Below the pieces are notes generated by a model, which ran no database searches, was not told where the DNA came from, and saw only the letters and a list, made by a program, of their open reading frames with translations. A DNA stretch of 64,000 nt from Leptospiraceae bacterium (GTDB lineage: Bacteria > Spirochaetota > Leptospiria > Leptospirales > Leptospiraceae): assembly GCA_016708435.1 (NCBI GenBank), contig JADJFV010000033.1:372001-436000 (forward strand), in the 5' to 3' direction. This document shows positions 44,662 through 53,792 of the stretch, piece by piece. Position 1 is the first letter of the stretch. Each line of letters opens with the position of its first letter. A program made the position numbers and the translations under genes.

Positions 44662-46002
44662 ATGGCTCTTATAGAAACATTTATTATTCTTCTTTTAGTC
44701 GCAATCAATGGCTTTTTCGTAGCTGCTGAATTTGCACTAGTGTCTTTGCGTCCTTCCAGATTGGAAGAAATGATCAAAGAGAATCGTCCTATGGCGAGTC
44801 TCACTAAGACTGTTCTTGTTAGGCTAAACGATATGCTATCCGTGTGTCAGGTGGGGATAACAATCGCTAGCCTACTTCTAGGTTGGCTTGGCGAGAAATT
44901 CGTAGCTGTAGGACTCAAAGGCATTTTACAAATGGTAGATTTTCCAGGTAAGGAAAGTTGGAACTTGGAAGGTGTTTCGATTACAATCTCTTTTATGTTC
45001 ATTACCTTTATGCATATTACGCTAGGGGAATTGATTCCTAAGTCGATAGCCATTCAGAGCACCGAGGTCATTGCGCTTAATTCCTCTTTACCTCTATTAT
45101 TTTTCTATTACCTATTTTATCCAATTACCTATTTCATGAATGGAATCACAAATCAGTTTATGAAAACGCTTAAGCTGAATAATCTAAATCATAAGTTTGT
45201 CCACAGTGCAGAGGAGCTTATGATTCTTTTAGAAGAGCATACCAAGCAGGGTAATATTGATAATGCAGAGTTGCAGATCATTCAAAATACGTTTGAGTTT
45301 TCTGAGCATGAAGCAAAAGAAGTTATGACTCATCGTCTGAGTATAGTTGGTTTTTCCGCTGAAGAAAAGATTAAAGAAATTCTACCTGTAATTGCCAAGA
45401 ATCATTTCTCTAGATACCCTGTTTACAATAAGACGACAGACAAGATAATCGGTGTTATCCACGTTCAGGCTGTTATAGAATGGCTTGCTCGAACCAATCG
45501 GAATAAAAATGCAACTGTGAAATCAATCATGCAAGCTCCTGTATTTGTTCCCGAAACTCTTTCTATTGAAAAAGTATTACAAAAGCTTCGCAAATACAAA
45601 CAGCATATGGCAATCGTAGTGGACGAATACGGTGGAGTAGCCGGTCTTTTGACTGTAGATGATATTATGGAAGAAGTGTTCGGTCCAATTCATGATGAGA
45701 CAGATGTAAAGATTGAAGCTTTGCATGATGTAAAAACGGATTCTTATACCATTGACGGCGAAGCAGAGTTAGACGATCTAGAAGATATACTAAATGAAGA
45801 TGAAATGGAAGGAATGAAAGATGTCCGAACCATTGCAGGATTTTTTCTTGAGAAGCACCAGGATATGCCATCTGAAGGAAGTTCCATTACAATTACAAAG
45901 GGAACTCTCACTGTAGAAAAGATGCAGGGAAATAAAATTCTAAACATTCGCTTTGATTTAGCACCCGTTCACTATATCCAAACAAAAGAAGACTATGACT
46001 AA
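44662..46002 (+). CDS. CNNM/HlyC/CorC-type transporter (DUF21-CBS-CBS-transporter-associated domain)
   Basis: A 446-residue inner-membrane protein. The N-terminal DUF21 region (about 1-190) has hydrophobic helices starting ALIETFIILLLVAINGFFVA and the EFALVSLRPSRLEEM turn. Two CBS domains (about 205-330; FSEHEAKEVMTHRLSIVG and VVDEYGGVAGLLTVDDIMEEVFGPI) and a C-terminal CorC_HlyC domain (about 345-440; YTIDGEAELDDLEDIL) complete the architecture. Related proteins are Mg/Co efflux proteins; the haemolysin name is historical. The last codons overlap the start of coaC by 8 nt. Confidence 0.92.
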   Translation: MALIETFIILLLVAINGFFVAAEFALVSLRPSRLEEMIKENRPMASLTKTVLVRLNDMLSVCQVGITIASLLLGWLGEKFVAVGLKGILQMVDFPGKESWNLEGVSITISFMFITFMHITLGELIPKSIAIQSTEVIALNSSLPLLFFYYLFYPITYFMNGITNQFMKTLKLNNLNHKFVHSAEELMILLEEHTKQGNIDNAELQIIQNTFEFSEHEAKEVMTHRLSIVGFSAEEKIKEILPVIAKNHFSRYPVYNKTTDKIIGVIHVQAVIEWLARTNRNKNATVKSIMQAPVFVPETLSIEKVLQKLRKYKQHMAIVVDEYGGVAGLLTVDDIMEEVFGPIHDETDVKIEALHDVKTDSYTIDGEAELDDLEDILNEDEMEGMKDVRTIAGFFLEKHQDMPSEGSSITITKGTLTVEKMQGNKILNIRFDLAPVHYIQTKEDYD

Positions 46003-46537
46003 TCCTACTAAAGAAATTGTAATTGCGGTTACTGGTAGTATAGCCGCTTACAAGACTTGTGAGCTTGTTCGCAATTTAACAAAGGAAGGATTTCCTGTGC
46101 GTGTCATAATGACTGCTCATGCTACTGAGTTTATTGGTCGTATTACATTTGAAGCGTTAAGCGGTAGACCTGTTCGCATCAATGAATATGATACAGGCAT
46201 GGCTCATATCGAATTGAAAAATATTGCCTCCGTATTTGCCGTAGTTCCTGCTACCGCGAATATCATTGGTAAATTCGCAAACGGAATAGCAGATGATCTA
46301 GTAACGTCTACTTATCTTGCTTCCACTTGTCCTATTCTAATTGCTCCTGCTATGAATCCCGGAATGTATACAAGTCCGGCAGTGACACGGAATTTACAGA
46401 CTTTAGAAAAAGATGGGGTTCAAATATTGGATCCATCTTCTGGTGTTGTAGTTTGTGGTGATGCTGGACAAGGAAAATTAGCTGACATTAGTTTGATTCA
46501 AAACAAAATCATTGAAATACATAAGAAAGCAATTTGA
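45995..46537 (+). CDS. coaC: Phosphopantothenoylcysteine decarboxylase, standalone
   Basis: A 180-residue flavoprotein of coenzyme A synthesis that decarboxylates 4'-phospho-N-pantothenoylcysteine. IVIAVTGSIAAYKTCELV is the FMN-binding start, GMAHIELKNIASVFAVVPATANIIGKFANGIADDL contains the catalytic His, APAMNPGM is the family motif and VVVCGDAGQGKLADI the Cys-bearing substrate clamp. In many bacteria CoaC is fused to CoaB; here it is separate and the CoaB partner is not in the window. Its start overlaps the end of the CNNM-type gene by 8 nt, so the two are translationally coupled. Confidence 0.93.
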   Translation: MTNPTKEIVIAVTGSIAAYKTCELVRNLTKEGFPVRVIMTAHATEFIGRITFEALSGRPVRINEYDTGMAHIELKNIASVFAVVPATANIIGKFANGIADDLVTSTYLASTCPILIAPAMNPGMYTSPAVTRNLQTLEKDGVQILDPSSGVVVCGDAGQGKLADISLIQNKIIEIHKKAI

Positions 46538-46550
46538 TAATTACATTATT

Positions 46551-47594
46551 ATGATAGCAAAATCCTTTGCGAACCTAAAATCGGAAGAGAATTCTATCGT
46601 TCAAGATAAGGTCAAATATCTTTTCCTTTTTAATTTGATGACTCTTTTTATTTGTCTGATTTCTTTTCCTGTGGCTATTTATCGTAATACGCTCTCTGGT
46701 AGACCTGGTCTATTTATTATGACAGTCACATCTTCTATCACTTTAGTTCTTTTGCTAAATCGAAAACCTAAATATGCATTCGTGTTTAGTTCGTTCGGTT
46801 TTTTACTTACGATGACTGTTGGTGCATTTTTTGGAACCTTTCATGGACATGAAGGAATTTATTTTCCAACCATTATCATTTTCTTTCTTCTTTTTACTTC
46901 TCTGCGAGTTACAAGTTTTACTATTCTTTATAATTTCTCTATAAGCATTGCAATATATTTTATTAAAAGGAAAGAGCATGGACTCGATCTGAAATTCTTA
47001 ATTGATAATATGATTGCTCTCAGTTTATTTTCTGGAATGGCTTTGATTGTGGTGCATGTATTTGAAAAGCATATAAAAAAAATCGAAGCCCAAAAAGACA
47101 AGCTGGCAGAATTTCTTAGCAGTGAGAAAGAGTTATCGAATTTACTCTTACATCAACCTAACTCATTTATTCATTCTGCTTCAGAGGAAGAAGTTTCTCT
47201 TAATGAACGTAAATATGCGAAGTCCGGTTTAAAGGCAGATGAAGTTAAAGAAATAATCCATAAACTATTAAAGTATATGGAAGAGGAAAAGCCATATCTG
47301 AATGAAAATTTAAAAATTACAGATTTGGCGAATGAACTAAAGGTAAGTAAAAATAATTTGAGTCAAGCGATCAATGATGGGCTCGGAAAAAATTTTTATA
47401 CTTTTCTAAATTCGTATCGAATAAATGAGTTTATTCACAAAATAAAAAAGGAAGAGTATTCCTACCATTCTATCTTACGCATTGCAATGGATTGTGGTTT
47501 CAATTCAAAGTCTTCTTTTAATTTTACATTTAAGAAGATTACAGGATTAAGCCCAAGAGAATTTAAAACAAGAAATATTGACAGTAATCAATAG
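46551..47594 (+). CDS. Membrane-bound AraC-type regulator
   Basis: A 347-residue protein. The N-terminal half (about 30-180) has five or six hydrophobic helices (YLFLFNLMTLFICLISFPV; LFIMTVTSSITLVLLL; AFVFSSFGFLLTMTVGAFF; IISIAIYFI-type) and ends in a coiled coil (KIEAQKDKLAEFLSSEKEL). The C-terminal ~100 residues are a double helix-turn-helix of the AraC family: LKITDLANELKVSKNNLSQA and the recognition signature IAMDCGFNSKSSFNFTFKKI followed by TGLSPREFK. It probably binds DNA in response to a membrane signal. The ATG at 46551 is chosen over a TTG 13 codons upstream within coaC; no clear Shine-Dalgarno. Targets unknown. Confidence 0.85.
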   Translation: MIAKSFANLKSEENSIVQDKVKYLFLFNLMTLFICLISFPVAIYRNTLSGRPGLFIMTVTSSITLVLLLNRKPKYAFVFSSFGFLLTMTVGAFFGTFHGHEGIYFPTIIIFFLLFTSLRVTSFTILYNFSISIAIYFIKRKEHGLDLKFLIDNMIALSLFSGMALIVVHVFEKHIKKIEAQKDKLAEFLSSEKELSNLLLHQPNSFIHSASEEEVSLNERKYAKSGLKADEVKEIIHKLLKYMEEEKPYLNENLKITDLANELKVSKNNLSQAINDGLGKNFYTFLNSYRINEFIHKIKKEEYSYHSILRIAMDCGFNSKSSFNFTFKKITGLSPREFKTRNIDSNQ

Positions 47595-47691
47595 TGTGGG
47601 TATGATAGCAAATGAGTGAAAAATAAGAATTTGTTTTAGCAAAAAAATGAGTTTACATTTACAAAACTGTCACTAGGATAACGCCAATTAT

Positions 47692-49587
47692 ATGGAAAAA
47701 AAGAAAAACGACTTCAAAATTTCAAAATTAACAATTCGAGTCAAGCTGATGTCGATCATTTCCTTGATTTTCATTATATCCATTTCCGCCATCATTCTAA
47801 TCGCGACCTATTTCTTTAAATCAGATAGTGAAATTCGAGTTCAAGAGTTAAATATCAAACTTGCAGAAGTCATCGGACTAAAAGTAAAGACAGACATTGA
47901 ATCTGTTCTTGATAAGACGCGGCTAATGGCAAATGCTGAAGAGCAGAAGTTCAATTCAGAAAAAGAGAAGCAGAAATTCACGGAATCATTTTTTAAAGAC
48001 GATCAAAATTTTATTCTATTCGGAATTTTTTCAGAAGAAAATGGAAATTTAAAACCAAAGCTAGTAAATTACAATGATAAATATCTTTCAGAAAACAGAG
48101 TAACAGAAGAAGATTTAACTAAAATTTTAAAACTTCATTCAAAGGAATTATTAAAAGCATTTCATGGAGAGCCTGTGATTCACAATGCAAGTCCTGGCTT
48201 TCCGTATCCAGTCATTGCTCTTGCGATTCCTCACCGAAGTGATTATGAATCTAGAACAATCCTGGTTACTATTTTTAGAATGGAGAAATTCTTAAGCGCG
48301 TTTAAAACATCCGGTATCACAGAAAATTTTATGGTGAATGGAGAAGGCATTGTTCTTGCGCATCCAAATTCCAATATTGTTTTATCGGGAACAAATCTCT
48401 CCGAGTCTCCCATTGTGAAAGCGATGCTTAAGAGCACAGTGGATAATGGGTTAACGCGCTACGAAAACGAAGAGAACTCTAAAAAATACTATATGGGTTC
48501 TTTTAAAAAGATTGGCTTTGCAGGAATCGGTGTCATTTCTACTGTGTTAGAAGAAAAGGCATTTGAGCAAGTCTACAACATTCAAAGAAGAAATCTTCTC
48601 ATTATGGCAATAACACTTTGCACTGCAATTTTAGTTGTATTCTTTTACGCGAACTCACTCACAAATCCAATTTTAAACTTAGTATCTGCAACAAAGAAAA
48701 TAGAAGAGGGACAATTTCGAGTAGATATAATTCCGGCTGCCCGTGATGAAGTTGGACTACTTACAAACTCATTTGTAAAAATGGGTAAGGGACTAGAAGA
48801 GAGAGAGAAAGTAAAGGATGCACTTGGAAGATTTGTAAATAAAGAAGTTGCAGAAATGGTTCTTAACGGAGAATTGAAATTAGGCGGTGAGAAAAAAAAT
48901 TGCGCGATATTCTTTTCCGACATACGCTCATTTACCGCAATATCAGAAAAATTAGATCCGCAAGAAGTTGTCGAATTTTTAAATGCTTATATGACCGAGA
49001 TGGTTCGTTGTGTCAATGAAACCAATGGAACGGTAGATAAGTTTATCGGTGATGCAGTGATGGCTACATGGGGTGCGGCATTTTCTCGTGGGAATGATGC
49101 AGAAAACGCTGTAAATGGCGCTCTTATGATGAGAGCAGCACTCATGAAGTTTAATGAAGGCAGAGGTGGAGACAAAAAACCAATTATTAAAATAGGTTGT
49201 GGTCTAAACTATGGACCTGTAGTAGCAGGTCAAATTGGTTCATCGGATAAGATGGAGTATACCGTAATTGGAGATGCTGTAAATCTTGCTTCCCGTGTGG
49301 AAACACTTAATAAACCTTTCGGAACCGATATTTTAATTAGCGAAGATTTATATTTGATCGTAAAAGATATTTTCAAAGTAGAAAAAATGAAAGCGATTAA
49401 AGTAAAAGGAAAATCAGAGCCGCAAACAATTTATGCAGTTCTAGGAAGACAAGACGATCCGAATTGCCCAAAAGATATGGATGCAGTAAGAAGGCTTGTC
49501 GGTATTAAATATGAAGCTCCTAAGCCTTCCGAAGGAAAAGAGGAAGAAGACGAAGAAAAGGAAGTCAAGTATGAAATCCTTGAATAG
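47692..49587 (+). CDS. Membrane adenylate/guanylate cyclase with Cache-like sensor and HAMP
   Basis: A 631-residue class III cyclase. TM1 (LMSIISLIFIISISAIILIA, about 20-42), a periplasmic Cache-like domain (about 45-300; GFPYPVIALAIPHRS, NGEGIVLAHPN), TM2 (LLIMAITLCTAILVVFFYA, about 303-322), a HAMP domain (SLTNPILNLVSATKKIEEGQF), then the catalytic domain (about 395-600): FFSDIRSFTAISEKLDP and FIGDAVMATWG hold the metal-binding Asp residues, and VIGDAVNLASRVETLNK the substrate/transition-state region. It makes cAMP or cGMP; the specificity is not assigned. The C-terminus is an acidic tail. Its last codons overlap the FecR-domain gene by 17 nt. Confidence 0.92.
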   Translation: MEKKKNDFKISKLTIRVKLMSIISLIFIISISAIILIATYFFKSDSEIRVQELNIKLAEVIGLKVKTDIESVLDKTRLMANAEEQKFNSEKEKQKFTESFFKDDQNFILFGIFSEENGNLKPKLVNYNDKYLSENRVTEEDLTKILKLHSKELLKAFHGEPVIHNASPGFPYPVIALAIPHRSDYESRTILVTIFRMEKFLSAFKTSGITENFMVNGEGIVLAHPNSNIVLSGTNLSESPIVKAMLKSTVDNGLTRYENEENSKKYYMGSFKKIGFAGIGVISTVLEEKAFEQVYNIQRRNLLIMAITLCTAILVVFFYANSLTNPILNLVSATKKIEEGQFRVDIIPAARDEVGLLTNSFVKMGKGLEEREKVKDALGRFVNKEVAEMVLNGELKLGGEKKNCAIFFSDIRSFTAISEKLDPQEVVEFLNAYMTEMVRCVNETNGTVDKFIGDAVMATWGAAFSRGNDAENAVNGALMMRAALMKFNEGRGGDKKPIIKIGCGLNYGPVVAGQIGSSDKMEYTVIGDAVNLASRVETLNKPFGTDILISEDLYLIVKDIFKVEKMKAIKVKGKSEPQTIYAVLGRQDDPNCPKDMDAVRRLVGIKYEAPKPSEGKEEEDEEKEVKYEILE

Positions 49588-51730
49588 CAACAAGATTGTA
49601 GTATCTGTTTTGCTATTTTTAATTTTTTTCTTTTCGCTACTTCTTTATTTTGACTTCAAAAGAAAAATCGGGATTGGCGATAAAGAGATAATAGGAATTA
49701 TCCGCTATAAAGAAAAACTTATCCAAAGAAAAATAGATGGGCAAGTTGTCTGGGAAACAGTTGATAGAGATACACCAATTACAAATCTAGATTCAGTTCG
49801 AACTGCTGATCGGTCAAACGTCACCATTGAATTAAACGATAAGACTCAGATAGATATGGATCAGAATAGTATGATTCTATTGGATTTTTCCAACCAGAAT
49901 ATCAATCTTGACTTCGCCTATGGAGCATTTACCGCTAAAAGATCGGAAAATGAAAACACAAGTGAATCAAAACTCAATATTAAGTCAGGAGATAAAACAA
50001 TCGAGCTTCAAAAGTCGGATGTTAAACTCACAAAGACAGATGACAAGAATTTGAATCTAACTGTCGATAAGGGAAATGCTACTATCAAAACAAAAGAGGG
50101 AGAACAAGTAATACAGAAAGATCAACTTGTAACAGTCAAGGAAGAAAAAGTAGAAGTCCAGGCTAATCCCGTTAAGCTCACAAACCCCCTCGATCGTTCT
50201 ATTTTTATGACTGCCAAAGATTTAGTTGCTGTTAGTTTTTCTTGGGAGCCGCAAAGTCCCAGTCAGAAACAAGTAGACTCAGTAACTAATCTTGAAATTT
50301 CCGAAGACTATCAGTTTATTAAAAAGACAAAGAAAATCTCCGTTACAAAAGAGAATAGCGCAGAATTACAATTACCCACTTCCACTTATTACTGGAGAGT
50401 AGTTACGAATAATCAAAATAAGCCTCCCGTCGTAAGCGAAGTCAGAAAGTTTTCCTTGATCAATGAAGAGCCTATTAAGTTATTTTCTCCTGCGAATAAG
50501 GCAAAGTATACCTACACAAACTCATTACCTATCGTTACATTTTCTTGGAATAAGAGTGAGTATGCGTCATCGTATAAGTTGGAAATTGCGAGAGACAATG
50601 AATTTAAAGATATTGTTAAGTCGCTCGATTCACATACAAATCGGTTTGGTTTTGATGGACTCACCGATGGAAAATACTTTGCAAGAGTCAGTTCAAAATT
50701 TGTATCTGCAAATACGGCAGCACAAGTCTCTGAAATTGTAATGTTTTCGGTGGAGAAAAAAGTAGACTTAGATCCTGTAGAGATTACTGCTCTTGATACA
50801 ACTACGACAACAGTTACTGCCGTAGAAAAAGAAAAGTTTGTTTTGAATTGGAAAGGTTCGCCTGAATACACGAACTATGAAGTTCAGATTTCAGACGATA
50901 AGTCCTTTAATAATATTCTAGAAAATCAAAAAGTTACAAAGAACTTTCATGTTCCAAGTAAGTATTTAAAAAAGAACTCTTATTATTGGAGAGTCAGAGG
51001 GATTACCAAAGACGGAAAGAACTCAAATTATTCCACATCTAAGTTTGAAATTAAAGAGCCTGCGAGTCTCGAATTTATTTTCCCAAAGGATAACGAAGAG
51101 TTTGCGGTTAGACAATCAGATAAAATAGACTTCAAATGGAATAAGGTTGACTTATACGGAAACTTTAAGTTAGAAATTTCAAATAAGCCAGACTTTACTT
51201 CTATATATAAGTCAGAAACAACAGCTTCCTTTGGGACTAGCCTGGATGGTTTTAATCCGGGCACTTATTATGTGCGGCTAAGTCTTGTTAATTCTGAGAC
51301 CAATGAGGAGCTTCTAAAGAGTAAACCTAGGTCTTTTAAAATCCCTTTGTTATTGAACGAGCCAATATTAAAGAGTCCAAGACGATCAGAAGTTGTAGAT
51401 ATGTCAAATCTCGATACATTAAACTTTAATTGGGAGCCAGTTCCAAATGCTGTTTCTTATAGAATCGAACTTTTTCAAAAAGCGGATAACGGTGATAAGC
51501 TTATAGTTTCAGATGATGTAAACACGAACCAATATGTTGTAAAAGAATTGAATATTTTAGATGAAGGCAAGTTTAAATGGCAGATTAAGGCTAAAGTTAA
51601 ATCTACAGAAGGGAAGGATTTCTTTTCTCCGATAGCAGTAGAGTTTTTTACTATCGCATTAAAATCAGCGCCTTCGTCTGCACCAGAGATAGTAACACCC
51701 AAGAAACAGCATATTGATAAGAAATTTTAG
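49571..51730 (+). CDS. FecR-domain protein with fibronectin-III-like repeats
   Basis: A 719-residue membrane-anchored protein. The start at 49571 (MKSLNSNKIVVSVLLFLIFF) has AAGGAAG before it; a TTG 25 codons upstream is less likely. One N-terminal helix anchors the protein, and the rest is extracytoplasmic. Residues about 40-170 are a FecR-type domain (ADRSNVTIELNDKTQIDMDQ; LDFSNQNINLDFAYGAF). Residues about 195-700 are a chain of beta-sandwich repeats with the recurring TISFSWE or FNWEPVPNAVSYRIELFQ-type core (e.g. ASSYKLEIARDNEF; YTNYEVQISDDKSF; YGNFKLEISNKPDF), as in fibronectin type III modules. Function probably structural or sensory at the envelope, within the cyclase operon. Confidence 0.85.
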   Translation: MKSLNSNKIVVSVLLFLIFFFSLLLYFDFKRKIGIGDKEIIGIIRYKEKLIQRKIDGQVVWETVDRDTPITNLDSVRTADRSNVTIELNDKTQIDMDQNSMILLDFSNQNINLDFAYGAFTAKRSENENTSESKLNIKSGDKTIELQKSDVKLTKTDDKNLNLTVDKGNATIKTKEGEQVIQKDQLVTVKEEKVEVQANPVKLTNPLDRSIFMTAKDLVAVSFSWEPQSPSQKQVDSVTNLEISEDYQFIKKTKKISVTKENSAELQLPTSTYYWRVVTNNQNKPPVVSEVRKFSLINEEPIKLFSPANKAKYTYTNSLPIVTFSWNKSEYASSYKLEIARDNEFKDIVKSLDSHTNRFGFDGLTDGKYFARVSSKFVSANTAAQVSEIVMFSVEKKVDLDPVEITALDTTTTTVTAVEKEKFVLNWKGSPEYTNYEVQISDDKSFNNILENQKVTKNFHVPSKYLKKNSYYWRVRGITKDGKNSNYSTSKFEIKEPASLEFIFPKDNEEFAVRQSDKIDFKWNKVDLYGNFKLEISNKPDFTSIYKSETTASFGTSLDGFNPGTYYVRLSLVNSETNEELLKSKPRSFKIPLLLNEPILKSPRRSEVVDMSNLDTLNFNWEPVPNAVSYRIELFQKADNGDKLIVSDDVNTNQYVVKELNILDEGKFKWQIKAKVKSTEGKDFFSPIAVEFFTIALKSAPSSAPEIVTPKKQHIDKKF

Positions 51731-51741
51731 TGAGGTCGAGT

Positions 51742-52916
51742 TTGAAAAAAGTAAAGTCAATTTTAATTCTGATTTGTTTACTCCTAACGGCTAATGGAAT
51801 TTTGCCTCAGGCTACTGATGTTCATACAGGTAAGACAGTGATTCAGTGGAAGCCAGTCGAAAATGCAGAGAGTTATAAATTGGAAATTAGACCTGAGAAC
51901 AATAAACAAATACAACTTAGTCTCAAAGAAAACCAAGCGCATTTAGATTTAAAACCCGGAAAGTATGAATATCGCGTAGGTGTATTAAATAAGTTTAAAA
52001 AAGTAAAACATTGGAGTAAATGGCTACCCCTCGAAGTTGTGTATTCTCAGCCACCTGTAATCAATGATGATTCCAGGTATTCTTTTTTTCTTCCAGAGAA
52101 GGAACAGGAAATAGTGGTTAAAGGCAAATACTTTTTAGAAGAAATGGAAATTGAACTAGAATCTAATTCAGATAAGATACCTATAAAGAATCTACAAAGA
52201 ATTTCTGATACTGAACTAAGATTTAGAGTAAATCTAGAATCTTATACTAAACCGGATCAAATCCAGCTAACACTTAGAAACCCCTTAAATAAGTTTACGA
52301 CTAAGAAATCTTTTTAGTATTAGAAGAAAAGCCGAAGCCTAAAGAGCCAGAAGTTGTAGTTAAGGAAGAGAGAGGAAATGGTAAACCAGAAGAGCCTGCA
52401 AAATCTGAAACAAAAGAAGTAAAGGAGCCAACGGAGTCTAAATCTTATTCGGCTGAAGTTATCCCTCCTCTTTGGAGATCTAGTTTAGTTCCGGGTTGGG
52501 GACAATACTATAAGACTGAAAAAACAAAAGCATATACAATTGGTGGCTCTGTTCTCTTTTTTCTAGGTAGTTATTTTTTCTTTGAGAGTTATAAGGATTA
52601 TTCTGTAGCTCGATCGGAAAGATATTCGAATCTGCTTTTTTTAATACCGGGAGAAAGAAATTTATTACCCGCAGCATTGTATCTAAGAAATCAATCTGTT
52701 CACTCACGCAGTGAAGCCCAGGACAATCTAGAAAAACAAGAAGCAGTGCTTGGCATTGCGGCTGCTATTTACATCTATAATATTGCGGATATTCTATGGA
52801 ATAAAATGCCAACGGAGAAAGCGATTGAATCCAGTGAAAAGACTTCGGGGCTTTTTTTGAATGTAGGCAATCAGGGACGAGGAAGTTTTCAATTTGGTTT
52901 TTCGTATCGTTTTTAA
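51742..52916 (+). pseudogene. DUF5683-type envelope protein gene with a -1 frameshift
   Basis: A protein of about 390 residues split into two frames. The first part starts at a TTG (LKKVKSILILICLLLTANG) 8 nt after GAGG, or at a GTG overlapping the previous stop. It has one fibronectin-like module (VIQWKPVENAESYKLEIRPE) and an IPT-like beta-sandwich, then meets TAG at 52315-52317 after a run of five T. One extra T would continue into a Pro/Glu/Lys-rich linker, then PPLWRSSLVPGWGQYYKTEK, the DUF5683 signature, two membrane helices and a barrel-like C-terminus ending FQFGFSYRF. The frameshift is one base in a homopolymer, so a sequencing or assembly error is as likely as decay; slippage at the run is also possible. 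Confidence 0.75.
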
Positions 52917-52921
52917 AACTA

Positions 52922-53275
52922 CTAAGCAGGAATTACCTCTACGTTAAATCCTTTGCCAATTCCAGATAAGAGTCTGAAAGAGGTCTTCTGCCAATTGGAA
53001 TCTTTATTGTAAAGAATGGTTGCATCGATTTTTTTTTCGTTCATTGCTTTCATCCATCCAATGATGGCAGGGACGGAAGATGAGTTCATTGCTTTTAACT
53101 GTGTAAAGTCTATTATAATCTTTTTACCTTTAGCCTCCTCAATTATTTCTAGATAATAAGGCTCTAGGACATTGATTAATTCTTTGTTATCACTCTTTCC
53201 CTGCCAAGAAAAAATAAATGTATTTCCTTTTTCTTCTGCATTGATTATTAGATTTCCAAATTCGAACGATTTCAT
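52922..53275 (-). CDS. STAS-domain protein (anti-sigma-factor-antagonist-like)
   Basis: A 117-residue single-domain protein. KGKKIIIDFTQLKAMNSSSV matches the core of STAS domains, where a Ser in the SS or NSSS stretch is usually the phosphorylated residue. Such proteins bind or release an anti-sigma kinase such as RsbW. Its start overlaps the stop of the RsbW-like gene upstream by 4 nt, and the giant kinase/phosphatase gene precedes both, so the three form one operon that reads as a partner-switching module. Phosphorylation by the RsbW-like protein and removal by a SpoIIE phosphatase is the usual scheme; for this protein it is inference. Confidence 0.8.
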   Translation of the reverse strand: MKSFEFGNLIINAEEKGNTFIFSWQGKSDNKELINVLEPYYLEIIEEAKGKKIIIDFTQLKAMNSSSVPAIIGWMKAMNEKKIDATILYNKDSNWQKTSFRLLSGIGKGFNVEVIPA

Positions 53276-53778
53276 TCTGCTTCCTCTATTTTTTTTGTAG
53301 CTATAACGGTTATTTTTTTTCCTGAAATTTCATATTTGAGATTAAACTCGGTTTCGTAGGCAATTCTAAATAAGCCCAACTGGCTTTGTCCGGTTTTAGG
53401 ATTTTCAGCAATCTCTTTTAGTCTTTCCATGTAAAGAGCTTCTAAATCCTTTGCATTCTTTATCTTATCTAAAAAATCTATGAAGGCTTGAACGCTTTCT
53501 ACAGACTCAATTCCATTCGAAACAGAAATATTTAGTTCGTGTTCTTTACTATATCTAATTTCGAGGGAGACGTCTGTGGCATCGTCCGTGGATAATCCGT
53601 ATTTGATTGCATTCTCAAATAATTCCATGCATACTATTTCTAATGTTTCGAGAGTATCTATTGTGAACCCTTTTTTTTCTATGAGAGAACTAATCTGTTT
53701 ACGAATATCAGTGACGACACTCCAAACAGGCTGAGCACTGAACTTCATGAAAAACTTTATATCCATATTTTGCGTCAT
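53272..53778 (-). CDS. RsbW-like anti-sigma ATPase (HATPase)
   Basis: A 168-residue protein of the GHKL ATPase fold. The N-box is LEIVCMELFENAIKYGLS (near 60-75), with Glu and Asn of ELFENA as the ATP/Mg site; the G-region is less clear but NPKTGQSQLGLFRIAYETE resembles the GQxGLGL-type lid. No receiver or HisKA domain, so it is an RsbW/SpoIIAB-type serine kinase candidate. It lies between the giant kinase/phosphatase gene (14 nt upstream) and the STAS gene (4-nt overlap). The target sigma factor is not in the window. Confidence 0.8.
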   Translation of the reverse strand: MTQNMDIKFFMKFSAQPVWSVVTDIRKQISSLIEKKGFTIDTLETLEIVCMELFENAIKYGLSTDDATDVSLEIRYSKEHELNISVSNGIESVESVQAFIDFLDKIKNAKDLEALYMERLKEIAENPKTGQSQLGLFRIAYETEFNLKYEISGKKITVIATKKIEEAE

Positions 53779-53792
53779 TTATCTTCGTCTCT

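Noticed and set aside
46512..46550. TTG start for the AraC-type regulator
   Set aside because: It lies inside coaC without a Shine-Dalgarno; the ATG at 46551 gives a reasonable N-terminus.
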